Notes: generated by a model from the sequence alone, not told the origin. Positions 14,095 to 26,029 are shown, numbered from the stretch's first letter. The stretch: 64,000 nucleotides of DNA from Talpa occidentalis (GCF_014898055.3 NW_023603184.1:117418615-117482614), one strand, 5' to 3'. Program-made: numbers and translations.

Positions 14095-14232
14095 ATCAGT
14101 AGAGCACAGCCTTTGAAAGCACGAACTTTAGAACCAGATAGTTTTCTGATTCCTCGTCTATAAAATCAGTGTATTATCAGATCCTACTTCTTGAAAAGCC
14201 AGAGGAAATATGTAATGCACATTGACAGCTTA
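14095..14232 (+). repeat. MIR SINE fragment with internal deletion
   Basis: Begins agagcacagcctttgaaagc, then gattcctcgtctataaaatc, then taccttcttg-like and aggaaatatgtaatgcac segments that follow MIR order. The middle (the 'cttgggcaagttact' block) is missing. Confidence 0.55.
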
Positions 14233-16230
14233 ATAAAAATTTGCCATGTATTTAAGCTGAGATTAGCTACATGTAAATATTCATGAAGCTGTGAGGATGG
14301 AAGAAATAACTAAAGAAACCACTGAAAGAAGCATGTGGTGTACATGCTGCTCAGAAACAAGACATGCAGTCATTACTTTTGGTGATTCTAGATTCATGAC
14401 ACTGCTTAGTCACTGGATCCAGACTTATGGGCCCAGGGACACAGTGCAACTGTTCTTAAACCCCCAGGTGGGCTCTCTCTTTTGGCACAGCTCAGTTTCT
14501 ATAGAGATGACACTGTCTCCAGTAAGATCTATTGATCTCATAGTGCATCACTCAATACAGAGGACTAGTGGACTGAGTAAGTTTTAATGCCATAATGGAT
14601 GAACGAATGGATAGGCAGAGGACAGGTAGAACAAAGAGCGGATGTTATACTGTGCAGCAATGCTTGAAATTAAAAGAACTTTATCAAAAGGTCTTCTGCT
14701 AGGTTAGAGATATGGTAGACTCTTAGCATTAGTAAATTTAATATTTATCTTTTCAAAAGTCCATGATACACTCACAGTTAGGGAGTGGGCCCAGCTAAGT
14801 GTCAGCATAACTATCTCACCATGCTTTCTAAAAATTATGCATTTCCAACCTTTCTTCCCCAAGATACTTAATGCTAGAGCTGGAAAAAGAAACCAATGAA
14901 AAGATCAGTTGTTTATAAGATTGGTATGCTCGATTCAGCAGTGACTTAGTACCTTAAAATGATATGAACATTTAACATACAAATAAACACAATTGAGTTT
15001 TCACCTATTCCCCAGTTTGAATAAAATTGTTCATTTAGAGATAAAGAAAATTTGATTGAAATTTTATAGACAAAATGAGGTACACCGTACAATTTTCTTG
15101 CTAATTTAGACATTCATGAGAGGTCAGGTGTCAAAGGTGTATGATATGCGTTGGTTATGGCACACCTTTTTATAGTCTATTAGAAAGAACACTGTCCAGA
15201 AGGACAATTGGCAGGGAAATAGGAATTTGTCTCACTTTGCCATTTAGTCACTTTTGTACCTTGTTACATAAATAAGCCTTGACAAGTATGCCAATCCTTA
15301 CTTGATGCATAAGAAAAGGAAGTCACTGATTAAGACTACATGACCTCAAATTCTGCGGGCTTTCCAGTCTGACAGTATGTGACACTGTATAGAAATGAAT
15401 TCTACCATATGTATTGTTTATGTTCCATTATTTTTTAAACTCCTCTAAATTGTGTATCTTGGATGAGTAAGTCTCATATGATATCACAAAAGACCTTGAT
15501 TTTAGTTCATTTCCCTAGTACTAAGTTCCAGAATGACTGATAAAAGATATGATTATGAAGAATTTCTAACTAAATTCAAGAAAGTGGTGCAAAGCTTCCC
15601 CCAAATAAAATTCAAAAATGCCTCAAATTAGGATATATGATTTGTTTCTGTGGCTCATGACAATTCTTGACCAAATCTGCTAGATTTAAAATATGTTTTA
15701 TATATTTAAAATATATTTAAATATTTTACCTAAGTTAAATTTTGACTAATTTTATAATACACATTTATAGTGCAAAGTTCTGTTCTTTGTGACTTCCACT
15801 ACAAAAATGTTCCCAGTCTGCAAGGCTTGAAACTAAAATTTTTCAATTTCAGGCTCAGAAACTTGTTTTATTGATTGGATCTGACTGCTAAAATAGAAAT
15901 GTTCAAACACAAAACATCTTATTGACTTGAGATAGGCAAGGACCCTTGGAGAAATTACAAAGCATGCCAAACAGACTTCAGGCAATTAAGATCATAATAA
16001 GAAATACACCCAGAATATCTAGAATTTACAAGACAGAGACATATTATTTCTGACAATTTTTTGGCATGTACTTTCCACAAGTTCTAATATTTCTTCCTTG
16101 AATAAAATGTTTGCAATGAAACTGAATCATCAGAATTATTCTGAGTCTCTTTGCCTAGGTCATAAAGACCTTGTCAGAATTTTTAGAATAGTATCTAGAA
16201 ACACTGACGCTACTGATACTGGCTTCATGA
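14233..16230. other. AT-rich intergenic DNA
   Basis: No gene or repeat recognised. There is a strongly AT-rich, partly palindromic tract at about 15685-15735. Confidence 0.5.
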
Positions 16231-16243
16231 TTAGAGTCATCTA

Positions 16244-16504
16244 TTTTTTTTTAATATATATATATTTAAACAATTTCTGTTTAATTTTTTTAAGATTTAT
16301 TTTTATTTATTTATACAAGCACTGGGTACAGTCAGAAGCGCGGGAGGGTGAGAGAATTCACCAGAGCCAGAGCGGGGAGCAGAGCAGGCAGAAGGACCGA
16401 AGTACACTGCTGAGGGGAGCAGCGGGTGGCAGGAGAGGTCTGCACGCCATGTGGGACCCTCCTCCGGTGGCCGGGGAGCAGCCGCTGTGCCACCGGGGAG
16501 GCCC
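16244..16504 (-). repeat. tRNA-derived SINE, type B, minus, B box deleted
   Basis: Type B copy (tacaagcactgggtacagtc, cagaagcgcgggagg). Perfect 12-bp TSD tagagtcatcta at 16232-16243 and 16505-16516. Compared with the copy at 57753-58079 it lacks about 65-70 bp of the tRNA-like head, including the pol III B box; the junction is at about 16481-16485. Confidence 0.95.
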
Positions 16505-16516
16505 TAGAGTCATCTA

Positions 16517-19334
16517 ATTTTAACACTAATCAAAATAAACTGTTTGGAAGCACCCCGATTTCTCTGGCTTCTGTAGCTTATTATATTCATTACCTCAGTT
16601 CAATCAGGTTCTGGATAACTTGTTTCTATTCTAGTTAAGAGCCCACATAAGAATGGTTTAATCATACTAATAAGCATTGGCCTGATTCTTCTCTCCCTTT
16701 GCCCATGTAACTTCCATAGTCAAATCCCTTCCAAAGTGCCTTCATCTTAGGATTCATGTGCTGTCCATATGGGAATATTTGAACATCTTTTAAATGATTG
16801 TTTCTTTGTTGCTATTATTTTCTTCTCAAAACAAATAGGACAAATAGTGCATGCCATGCCCATCTTTTTCAGAAAAGAAATCTCCAGAAAGTACTTAATG
16901 GTCCAACTGGAAAATGTTCTAACAATAGTCTTTCCTGCTTTTTCAATTTCCTACAGGTGGATAATATCTGAAAAACCTAGGACAGCAAACAGATTGAATC
17001 ACTTTTAGCAATTTGAGTCTTGAATGAATTCCAAAGTGCTTAGAGTCAAGCTGTTTTGCCTTTCTTTAACAGTGCAAATAAAGATTAAATAATTTTTCTT
17101 TAAAAATTGGCACAATGTACTGGAAAATTATGTACTTTGAAAAACCACATTATCAAATTTGGGCATTATAATTGCACTGATATTTTAATTTGTGTTATCA
17201 TAAATTTGGGGCAGGAACTTTCTTTTCAAACTTTCTTTGGTATGCTTAAGTTCTCTAAGAAGACAAAACTAGAATACTGAGAAGTTAAAACATAAGTGGG
17301 ATATTTCATTTTATAAATATTATAATGAGACCTTGAAATAAAGCATTGCAGATTTTCAATATTGAACACACTATTTTCCAATCTCATAATTAGGTCTCAG
17401 AATTCTAGGATAGTATAAAGTTTCTCACCAGCATAATATTATCATACTAAATTTAACACAGACCACCACTTTAGGCTGATCTTGCCATCAACATAAACAA
17501 AGGCCAAGAATGTAAATGTATGAATGTCATTTTAAAAGATGGTGTGTGTGTTCTATTACATTATAATGTATATAATAAAAATCAAAATATAAAGCTTGAT
17601 CAACTAGCTTGCAATCTTTGAGATTTCAATATACCTGAAAATTACCTCTTATTAAAATACGTACATATGTCTTTAAAATTGCTAGAGAGTTCTGACACTG
17701 ATGAGCACAACTAATAAATACCACTTTTTACTTTGATTTAAATATGGCAAATGCTATGGAGAAAGACATTAGGTACATAAAGGAAGTTAAATGTTAATAA
17801 TGCCAGTAGATTTATCAGTGCTTGAAGAAAGTATATTTTTGATAGTCATCCTGTATCAAAGAAAGCCTTTCAACTGAACCATTTCATTTCACCACACATT
17901 CAGGAAACATTTACCATCATAATCACAAGGGTCAGTGAACACTCTAGAAACCACATTGTGAGGTTAAATGAACACAGACTTTTCTGTCACTTTTGGGCTG
18001 ATAAATTCTGGCCAAACGTACCTGATCTTGGAAGAATAGAAACTATTAGGGATGTGGCATAAAGTTACTTTATCCTAACAGTTGCTTTAAAATTTGAACA
18101 TTAGGGGGAAAAAATCAAAATTGGCACCTGTGTTATAAAATGCATAGCTACATAAGAAACTCGCATCTTTTTTGTAAAAACTTCTGTTCCCCCAGTTGCA
18201 CTGCTTGAAAGTGAATCTGTGTACCAGAAGGTTGTGCAGGATTATGAAACTTAATGCATTTTACCACAAGCAAATATAAACATTTTCAAGGAAAGCACAA
18301 GGCAAGAGACATGAAAGACCATATGTTTTCAATGATCTCCATGTCAAAACAATACCAGTTTCCAGAAAATAACTGCTAGTCATATTGAATTATTTTGCCA
18401 GATATCTTCCAAAAGTTATTTGGAAGAAAGTACAGTGCAATCCATGTAGCATGTAATGGATAAAAATAGATTTCCCCAGACCAAACATATTACTTTCATA
18501 AACTATTTTATTGGCCATAACACTTTATAGGATTTGAGTTTTACAGCTCATGAGTTAGTGGCAAAGGTAAAAATGAGATAAAAGAAAACAGAAGCTTAAT
18601 TTTCTGGAAAATGTTTCTCAACAAGCTGTCAGACTTCTTTCAGTTAAGCAAATATTCTTAATACACCAAGGTAGACTGGCATTTTCTCCTTCTAGAGCCT
18701 GGTTTGCTGGTTTTTTTGTTGTTTTTTTTTTTTTTTTTTTTTTTTTCTCTTTCTGGGGAGAACCTGTAAGTTTCACAGATTCTTGTCTTTCTTGCCATGC
18801 TCTACTTTGAAGTTCAAACACACAGAACTAATCTACCAGGGAAAGGAGGGGGTAAGGTCACATTTCTGAAAGCTGCCTCTCCCTCCAATATTCCACTGCT
18901 AACTTTGTAACCTGTTTCAAAATACTGCTAGATCACAAGAATGGGACACTGAATGATTTGCTCAACAACCAATCCTCCTACCTCAGACTGCACTTACAAA
19001 CAGCCTCTCATGTTGCCAAGCCACTTTCTAAACCATATCAAAACGCTGGTGAATGAATCCTCTAAAAAAAAAAAAAAAATCTCTAATATTAAAGGAACAA
19101 ACCATGCCCCCAAAATAGCCAACCCTACCAAAGACAGAGAAAGCAAAAGGAAAGATTTTTCCACTCATCACAGTGGTGGAATTATTTGTCCCTTCCAGTA
19201 TTTCCTTCCTAATTTTTTTTTTTTTAATTTTTGAGGGCCCACAATTTAGACCTGCTGTGTCCCAGTCCTTCACTATTTGCTCCCTGTACCTTACCTCATC
19301 CAATCTTTTCAGCAACCTACAGCACACGTGCCAC
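16517..19334. other. AT-rich intergenic DNA with poly-T/poly-A tracts
   Basis: No gene recognised. Homopolymer tracts lie at about 18718-18746 (T) and 19064-19079 (A). A weak L2-like phrase occurs at about 17890-17980. Confidence 0.5.
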
Positions 19335-19445
19335 TGAGAACGGGCTCAATAATTTGCAGGACTCAGCACCAAGTCAAAATATGGGGGTCCATGTTCAAAA
19401 AGCAGGTAAAAATGTCATCACAGATAGTAAACTATAAAGCCCTTA
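19335..19445 (+). repeat. ancient interspersed repeat, 5' piece (family not named)
   Basis: gggctcaataatttgcagga, then tgttcaaaaagcaggtaaaa and gatagtaaactataaag resemble a known old mammalian repeat. Sequence at 20550-20655 (aagggagccgactgacc, caggcccaggaagccagccc) looks like its continuation. If so, the GC-rich block and the inverted LTR-like unit between them were inserted into it. Confidence 0.4.
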
Positions 19446-19479
19446 CCTTTTTTCCACTTTTGCTCTCTCGGGGCTTGTC

Positions 19480-20290
19480 TTCTTCGCTGGTTGGTGCTCC
19501 ACACCTTGTGCTCTGGAATAGGAGCAGCTGCCGGTGCGCCCGGGTCTCGCGCATCCCGAGGCGCATGTGGCACCTGCGCGAGGAGAGCTCAGGGGCTGCC
19601 AGGTGTCCCCACTTGCCAGCGACCTATCTGCCCCCTGGCCGGGCTGGGGCAGGGGCGTTGCATCAGGCATCCTTCCCCTCACCCCACCGCACCAAGCCCT
19701 CCTTCAACCAAGGCAGAAGCAGGCACTCCTTACCAGCATCAGCAGTGGGTAAACGGCTCGCCTCCCCACGGCGGTGCACTGCAGCCAAGCCGCATGGCAG
19801 CGCCAGGGGAGATCCTCTAGCCTGCGCCCAAGTCCCTGTAGAGAGAGGAGCCCAGCTACCACCAGCAGGTCTGTGTAGTGGAAGCAAGCGGCGCAGGGCA
19901 GGTTTTCGATTCAGGCAGACCAATAAGGGAGTGTCCCGGAGCCCTCAATGGCTTTTTCAGGCTTTCATGCTCTTTCTATGCCAGTTGTTGTGGGGCAAGC
20001 CTACAGGTGGCAAGGCAGGGAGGCCGGGCGGCCAGGAAGCTGTCAGGCCTCCCAGGCCCCTGTGAATCCTTGCTCTTTCTCTTTGGGCTCTCTCTGGTGC
20101 TCTCTGGTGGTCCTGCCTCTCAGTAGTCACTTGTCCTCTCGCAGCTGATTGTAGCCACCATCTCCCCACCGCCATCTTCTCGCTGTAAGTGTTTCTGTAT
20201 GAAGCTGCTCTTAGAGCCTGAGCCTCCAGGCACAGGTGTGCCCACTTACGCATGCCCACACCACACCCCAGGTGTCCGCAGTCAGGCATG
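19480..20290. other. GC-rich, CpG-enriched block in AT-rich surroundings
   Basis: By hand count there are roughly 35 CpG in about 810 bp, with GC near 60 percent, against very few CpG on either side. It is not a textbook CpG island (observed/expected about 0.5). No first exon, TATA box or known promoter partner is recognised. The right half overlaps the inverted LTR-like unit 19986-20403. The left half (19480-19985) is unidentified and may be part of the same inserted element. Confidence 0.5.
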
Positions 20291-20403
20291 CACATCCCGA
20301 GCCCACGATCCCAAGCACCTCCTGCATTTGCACAATCAAGGCAGCAGGTGATGGCCACGGAGGCCAGCAGCCTAAAAGCCTGACCCATCTCATTTACTCT
20401 GCA
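19986..20403 (-). repeat. unnamed LTR-like unit, copy U2 (inverted)
   Basis: On the minus strand it starts tgcagagtaaatgagatggg, continues tcaggcttttaggc, tgcatgcctgactgcgg, a purine-rich gagagcccaaagagaaag zone and a C-rich end ccccacaaca. The same blocks in the same order recur on the + strand at 20663-20979 and 22503-22809. Length about 418 bp, longer than U1 by an insertion between the blocks. Confidence 0.6.
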
Positions 20404-20662
20404 GTCTGGAAGGCTGGTCAGAGCCCAGGGAGTGGGAACTGGCAGCCAGAACCCACCTTGGGGTGGTGGGCAAGCATCAGGAAAGGCTCCCAGCACTTTT
20501 CCATTGTCACGTCCAACTTGACTTACCACAAAATCAAAAATAAAATTACTAAGAACAGTAACTGTAGAACCTTCATCATGCAAGGGAGCCGACTGACCGC
20601 ATTGCCCTGTGTGACTGTTCACAGGCCCAGGAAGCCAGCCCTGCTGACCTGGATAACGCATC

Positions 20663-20979
20663 TGTAGGGTAAATGTGTTCATCAGGCTTTTAGCACCACT
20701 AGCCTCTGTGGCTATCGCCTGTAGCCTTGATCGTGTTGATGCAGAAGGCCCCTGGGATTGTGGGTGCGGGGCATGTGTGCCTGATGGTGGACAGCTAGAG
20801 CATGGTTGCGGGCATGCATAAGTGTGCACGCCTGAGCCTAGAGACCAGGACCGTGAGAGAATACCAGGGAGAGCATGAAAGATTCACTGGGGGCTGGGGA
20901 GTGGGGGCTGCCAGCCTCTGGGTTCCTGGCCCCCCAGCCTGCCAATCCTGCCTGTCCTGTACCTGGTTCCCCCACAACA
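20663..20979 (+). repeat. unnamed LTR-like unit, copy U1
   Basis: Starts tgtagggtaaatg, then atcaggcttttagc, gtgtgcctgatggtgg, gagaataccagggagagc, ggggctggggagtggggg and ends acctggttcccccacaaca. It faces copy U2 across a spacer of about 260 bp, so the pair forms an imperfect inverted repeat. TG...CA ends fit an LTR, but no tRNA primer-binding site or viral gene is seen. Confidence 0.6.
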
Positions 20980-21144
20980 GCATCCAATAGGTATTAGCTC
21001 CTTTCTCTCCTTCACTCTAACAGCCCAAAATATGCCTCTCCCCACACCACCAGTGGAAGGCATTGGATTTCTTAGACGAAAATATAGCAAATATATTTCT
21101 GCCACAGAAAGGAAAAAGTTTTTTCTCTTATTTCCTCCCCCCTT

Positions 21145-21168
21145 TATTATTATTATTATTATTATTAC
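21145..21168. repeat. (ATT)n microsatellite
   Basis: About eight ATT units in a row. Confidence 0.9.
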
Positions 21169-21493
21169 AAATGGGTAAACTTCTGAGAAGCTTAAATGAC
21201 ATGCTAAAAACTGATCCATCTTTATGTTCGTGGTGGAGCTGGGTTTACAACGAGGGTGCTTGACCTTTCCATCATGTGCAGTTGTCAGGTAGCTAAGAGT
21301 GGAAAATGAATGGTGAAGATTTCCTAATAAATACATTAATATCTGTCAGTCTTGACTACTTTTACCATTGATTTTCATGGAAAAAATAACCAAAACATTC
21401 TGACACTTAAAGCAGAAGTTTGTGAAATGTCCTCCTTTGCATGTTATGGTTTTGATGTGAATGCAATGCTTACTTAGAAGAATAATAGTCTCC

Positions 21494-21630
21494 TCCACAC
21501 TATGGGGGTGGGGGGAGAAGGGAGTAAGTGGGAATTGTATAGGGACAATAACCAAGATGTAAATGCATACATTGTACAAAAATGAAAAATGATGTAAAAA
21601 AAATTTAAATTTAAAAAAAAAAGAAAATAA
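21494..21630 (+). mobile_element. 5'-truncated L1 tail with 16-bp TSD
   Basis: L1 3'UTR end (gggaattgtatagggacaat ... ttgtacaaaaatg, aaaaatgatgtaaaa) with an A-rich tail. It matches the L1 ends at 39970-40085 and 23060-23145. Perfect TSD aagaataatagtctcc at 21478-21493 and 21631-21646, so this is a complete, fairly recent insertion of only about 137 bp. Confidence 0.92.
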
Positions 21631-22130
21631 AAGAATAATAGTCTCCCAAGGCTGGCCGTCACTAACTCACTAAGTGCTCTTGCATGGGATAGTGTATAAA
21701 TGATATTGTTGCATTGATTTATGCCTTAGAAATAAGGCATACCTAACTGTATGTTTATTCTTGTATAATCTTGAAATGCATTGTAAATTTAACTCTGTAA
21801 TGGTCTTGAAAAGCATATGCACACCAATAAGTTTGTGCATTTTAGAAAACTTTTTGTTTCACTCCTTAAACTAGCCAAAACATGAAACATCGCATTATAG
21901 AAAGCTTGGAATATAGGAAAATAAATTACCTATAATGTCTTTAGTCTCACATAACCATGCCTTTAATTTTAATTTTCTTTCTAATATTGTTATATAAACA
22001 ATAATATGCAATTATCCTGTAATGCTACATTCAAATAAAAGGAAAATCTAAAACCAAAGATAATGCCCTTCACATAATTTTATTATTTTGTCTAAAGACA
22101 GGCACAAGGACTACATCCTTTTTAAGAGTA

Positions 22131-22397
22131 ATTTTTTTAAGATTTATTTATTTATATATATAAGAACTGGGGTACAGGCCAGAGTTTTGGGGGGTGAGAG
22201 GATTCACCAGAGACAGAGTAGGGAACAGAACAAGCAGACTGACTGAAATACACTGCTAAGGGGAGCAGCTGGCGAGTCAGGAGAGGTCTGCTGCGCCATG
22301 TGGGTCACCTCCCTGGCTGGGGATTGAACTTGTGCTGTAGTGGCTGTGGTGAGCGTCACAGGTCATTCTTAACCCCTTGCACCACCAGGGAGGCCCC
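22131..22397 (-). repeat. tRNA-derived SINE, type A, minus
   Basis: Complete copy with a degenerate TATA-rich stretch after the tail, ending accaccagggaggcccc. Flanks ttaagagtaa and ttaaaggagt give only an approximate TSD. Confidence 0.9.
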
Positions 22398-22502
22398 TTA
22401 AAGGAGTCATCCTTTATTGGAATTGAACTATAACTTTGTAAGTTGAAAAATACAAAAATGTGAAAATCTGCCAAAGTTTACCTAGAAGTAAAATTTTCTG
22501 CC

Positions 22503-22915
22503 TGTAGGGTAAGGTAAAAAGTATCAGGCTTTTCTGCCCTCCTGCCATTGAGATAGATGAGGAAACCCTGTGGTCCTGGATGCATGCCTGATGGCGGGCA
22601 CCTGAAGTGGGTACACCTGGGCTGAGAGACTGAGTTTACAAGGGCGGCGTCATGGGGACTCCAGCAGCAGCCAAGAACGAACGGAAGCCGAGAGAAGAAG
22701 AGAAGCAGAGAGAACGCCAGAGAGCCCAGGTAGAGTGAGGATTTGCTGGGGGCTGGGAGGACTGTCAGCCTCCCGCACCCCCAGCACCCCTGCCTGCCGT
22801 GTACCTGGTAAATCTAAATAAAAAACCTGCAAAAGCCACTGAGGACTCTGACTCCTCCTTTACCTGGTCTGCTGGATCAGAAAACCTGCTCCATGTCCTG
22901 TCCTGCCCCTACACT
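22503..22915 (+). repeat. unnamed LTR-like unit, copy U3
   Basis: Starts tgtagggtaaggta, then atcaggcttttctgcc, atgcatgcctgatggcgg, a purine-rich gagaagaagagaagcagag zone, ggggctgggaggactgtc and tgtacctggtaaatctaaat. After this it runs on with an AATAAA (about 22819) and a pyrimidine-rich part (gactcctcctttacctgg) that would fit R-U5. U1 and U2 lack this last part or have diverged. The L1 at 22926 is inserted at or just past its end. Confidence 0.55.
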
Positions 22916-22925
22916 GCCTATTCTA

Positions 22926-23165
22926 AAAACAAAACAAAGGGTCAGAAAAAAGACAAAACTCAAAGGTAAACCATAGATCTGAGATATACAGCAGGAGAGG
23001 GAATGGGTAAGAGGTCAAAATGGGAGAGAAGAGCACAAAGGACTATCGTGATGGTTCACAGGTACTGTGGTGGTAGAAGAATTGTGGGGACTATACCTGA
23101 GGGGAGAAATTAGGCATTTTACAAAAATGAGCAATGATGGAAGAAAATAAAAACAATTTTTTTTT
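22926..23165 (+). mobile_element. 5'-truncated L1 3' end
   Basis: L1 3'UTR sequence (actatcgtgatggttcac, gtggggactatacctgag, ttttacaaaaatgagcaatg) with an A-rich then T-rich tail. A 9-bp repeat cctattcta at 22917-22925 and 23166-23174 is the likely TSD. Confidence 0.85.
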
Positions 23166-23174
23166 CCTATTCTA

Positions 23175-24054
23175 CCTGTCCAATCCCATTCCCAAGACTA
23201 AGCTTCTCTTAAAGTTTAGTATATATCTTGTTTAAAATTTCCCAAATCTACATAGATGCATATATATATGCATATGTATATATACCTGCCAGAAATGTGA
23301 GAAATATGAATATATATGAGTTTTTATAAAATCAGAGCCTGTACATGATTTGTATACTCAACAGTTTATAACCTATATCTGCTATTAAAATATTAAATCA
23401 CAGTTTCTACCCGCTTATGCTTATTAATGTCTATCTAAATAACTAAAGCCTAAAGGGGATGATAGCTTCAGGTCAGACAATAACATTTCTCACACTGATA
23501 TATATAGAAGGCGTTTTTAACATGAAGATATTTATTTGACCCATAATCAATGAGGCACCCTTCCTAGGAAAAAGTACTTCTGTCTTCCTTCTAACCTCAC
23601 TGGACTATGATTTATAACTTCCTAGATAACTAACAAGTCAAGTACATTCGTACTTAGAGATAAGTAAACAAGTCAAATCTTCTCAACTGAATTACAAGAC
23701 ACTGGGGAGAAGGACAAACCCAGTGTATCTTTTTTCTCCTGCAGTCAGTCCTAATAGGTGTCTTTTTCAAAATATATGCCCTTAGGTTTGTTGCTCAGAA
23801 AAGTACATAAGTGACCAACCCAATTTATTTCCAGTCATTTCACTAATAGTAGTATTAGATTTGCACTAATCAGACTCATGTAGTCTTGGCACCAGTTTTT
23901 GAGATGACAGATCAAGTTCCATATGTGAGTAATACCAAAATGACTAATGGGCCCCTATAATGGCTAAACTTGAAACCTTGCTCTCTGAACAGATAATTAG
24001 CAGGGAAGTTCATTAAGCATTGTAGTCTTTTAAAATATGCCCCCATGGATTATA
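23175..24054. other. AT-rich intergenic DNA
   Basis: Nothing recognised except a short TA-rich run at about 23258-23285. Confidence 0.5.
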
Positions 24055-24365
24055 CTAACTCAGAAGGAGGAAGATAAAGTACCTATGATTTCACTCATAT
24101 GTGGGAGATAAAGAAAACAAAGGGGCAGACAAAAGCCAACACTAGAAATATGACCATAGAATTGAGGCCACCAGAGGGAGGGTGGGGGTTGGGGAGCAAG
24201 ACAGAGGGGCCCCAATGGACTATGGTAAAAGATTATGGGTGCATTTTGGGTGAGGGTGATAACACATCTGAAGAGGTATGAAACTATGCCCATAAATCAT
24301 GTGCAGTATCATAAACCAATGTTAACTCAGTAAAAAATGCTAAATATTAAAAAAATGAATAAAAT
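24055..24365 (+). mobile_element. old L1 3'UTR fragment
   Basis: Contains ggaggaagataaagtacc, gatttcactcatatgtggg, then caatggactatggtaaaag and an A-rich end. This is the typical older L1 ORF2-end/3'UTR junction, from a different subfamily to the L1 tails at 21494 and 22926. Reading frames are broken. Confidence 0.75.
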
Positions 24366-25582
24366 AAAAATATCCCCTCACACTTGGCCATTTTTAACCT
24401 ACTTGAATAGATCAGAAGAGTGATGAAAGTCTAAAAACGACCCTTTTAGTCTCCAGGAATAAATGATTATTCAAATAAATCCTTCTGTAAGACTTTGAAC
24501 TTATAATTCTATCAAATTACACACTATGCCTTAATTATTAATAGACAGGTACATGAATATATTTGTATCCTTTTAGTTTCTCTAATATTAAACATTTAAC
24601 TTCATAAATAGAATTTGCCCTTGATTTGATTCCCTACTTCCTTTATATTTGAATTATGCAAATTTTCAAATGTACATATAAAGAGAACAGTATAATAAAC
24701 TCATCCCCAAACTTCAACAATAATTTAGCAAATGTCTACAATCCTAAAAGTGATTTAATCTGTTCCCAGAGAATTCCACAACAGTTTCTGTTGGGTTCTT
24801 TTCAAATGCTAGATGAGGTTCTATGAAAACGTAAACAGAAGGAGAGTCGCCTCAAAACAATGGATCCACAAGAAGTGAAAACCAGAACCACATCTGCACA
24901 CCTGGACTGCAGCTTTCAGTGAAGGGTATCTGAGGGATCTTGTTTGCAAAATAAAGCATTGGAATGAAGAGTTAAGAGCCAAAATAGCTGCATGTGATCA
25001 AGGTGTTCAGGGAGCTAATGTGGGCCCAGAACTGTGAGGGACCCTGTGGAATGCAGAGGGAGGGAGGCACAATCCTTGCATTCAGGTACTCATTCATTTG
25101 TAGGGAATGATAAACTCTCAATTCACCAGAAGAAATGTATACATTTACTTTGATAAGCCTGAAAGAAACTATTATAATGTTGTTGAATCATTTATAGCCT
25201 ATGAACTTTATCTTTTCTTCTAGTTTATATATTAATTTTCCTTGTTTTCAGATTACTGAGATATTAATGATAATGAACATATTTAGTGGAAAGTACCAAC
25301 TTTCTACCTTTAGCCATCAATAAAACTATGTAAAGTTTAAAAATATCTCACACAGTATATTGTTACCCATAAGCAATCTTAGCAAACTAATAAATGAATC
25401 ATCAACTTCTTTTTCAATTACTTATCTACAATACAGTTTTATAGAAATGATCCTTTGTTTATCTTCTTAGTATCACAATTCACTCTAGTGAGCCTAGATT
25501 AAAAGGTGGAGCAAATGCTGGAGGGAAAGCAGGTAAAGAAAATTGAAGTGGAATCAAGAAACTTACTCCAATTCTTCGTCCA
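24366..25582. other. AT-rich intergenic DNA
   Basis: No gene or clear repeat recognised. Confidence 0.5.
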
Positions 25583-25735
25583 CATTACAAAGTGTAGACC
25601 AAGAAACAGGAACATAGGTATCTCCTGAAAGCTTGTTAGAAATGCAGATTCTAAGCCACTACCCAGCTCTGTGGAAGCTGAATTCACATTTTGTTAAGAT
25701 CCCTAAGTCTATTAAAGTTTTAGAAATACTGTCTT
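25583..25735 (+). mobile_element. MER5-type (hAT-Charlie) DNA transposon fossil
   Basis: The core gaaagcttgttagaaatgca, gattctaagcc, then ttgttaagatccctaag and attaaagttttagaaatac matches the MER5A/B order (gagcttgttagaaatgcagattct ... ttaacaagatccccagg ... taaagtttgagaa). Non-autonomous and inactive. Confidence 0.82.
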
Positions 25736-25744
25736 TTTCAAATG

Positions 25745-26025
25745 AGATATAATTGATATATATTATTCTAAATTCAGGTATACAACATGATTTCGTGTTT
25801 GTAACTAAAAAGTTTCTGCACAGCAGGGAAAACCATCAACCTATAAAAAAGAAGAAAAATTTGCAAAATCACATATCCAATAAAGATTAAGAACTCTTAC
25901 AACTCAATAGCAAAATAAAATCTGATTTAATAAAATGGGCAGAGGACCTGAATGGACATTTCTCCAAAGAAGATAAACAACTGGCTGGCAGGCACATGAA
26001 AATGTACCATATCATGGAGAGATAC
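25745..26025 (+). mobile_element. old L1 fragment (ORF2 region)
   Basis: ctaaaaagtttctgcacagc, aagaactcttacaactcaat, aatgggcagaggacctgaat and ctccaaagaagataaac are conserved L1 ORF2 phrases. The frame is broken by small indels. The first 60 bp look like an L1 3'UTR-type piece, so two fragments may abut. Confidence 0.85.
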
Positions 26026-26029
26026 TACC

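Noticed and set aside
19277..20065. 262-residue open frame on the plus strand
   Set aside because: Same GC-rich repeat-derived block; the product is Pro/Arg/Ala-rich low complexity with no recognisable family.
19957..20829. 290-residue open frame on the minus strand
   Set aside because: It runs through the inverted LTR-like unit and the GC-rich block, where stop codons are rare by composition. No domain, no splice or promoter context, and overlapping frames on the other strand are equally open.
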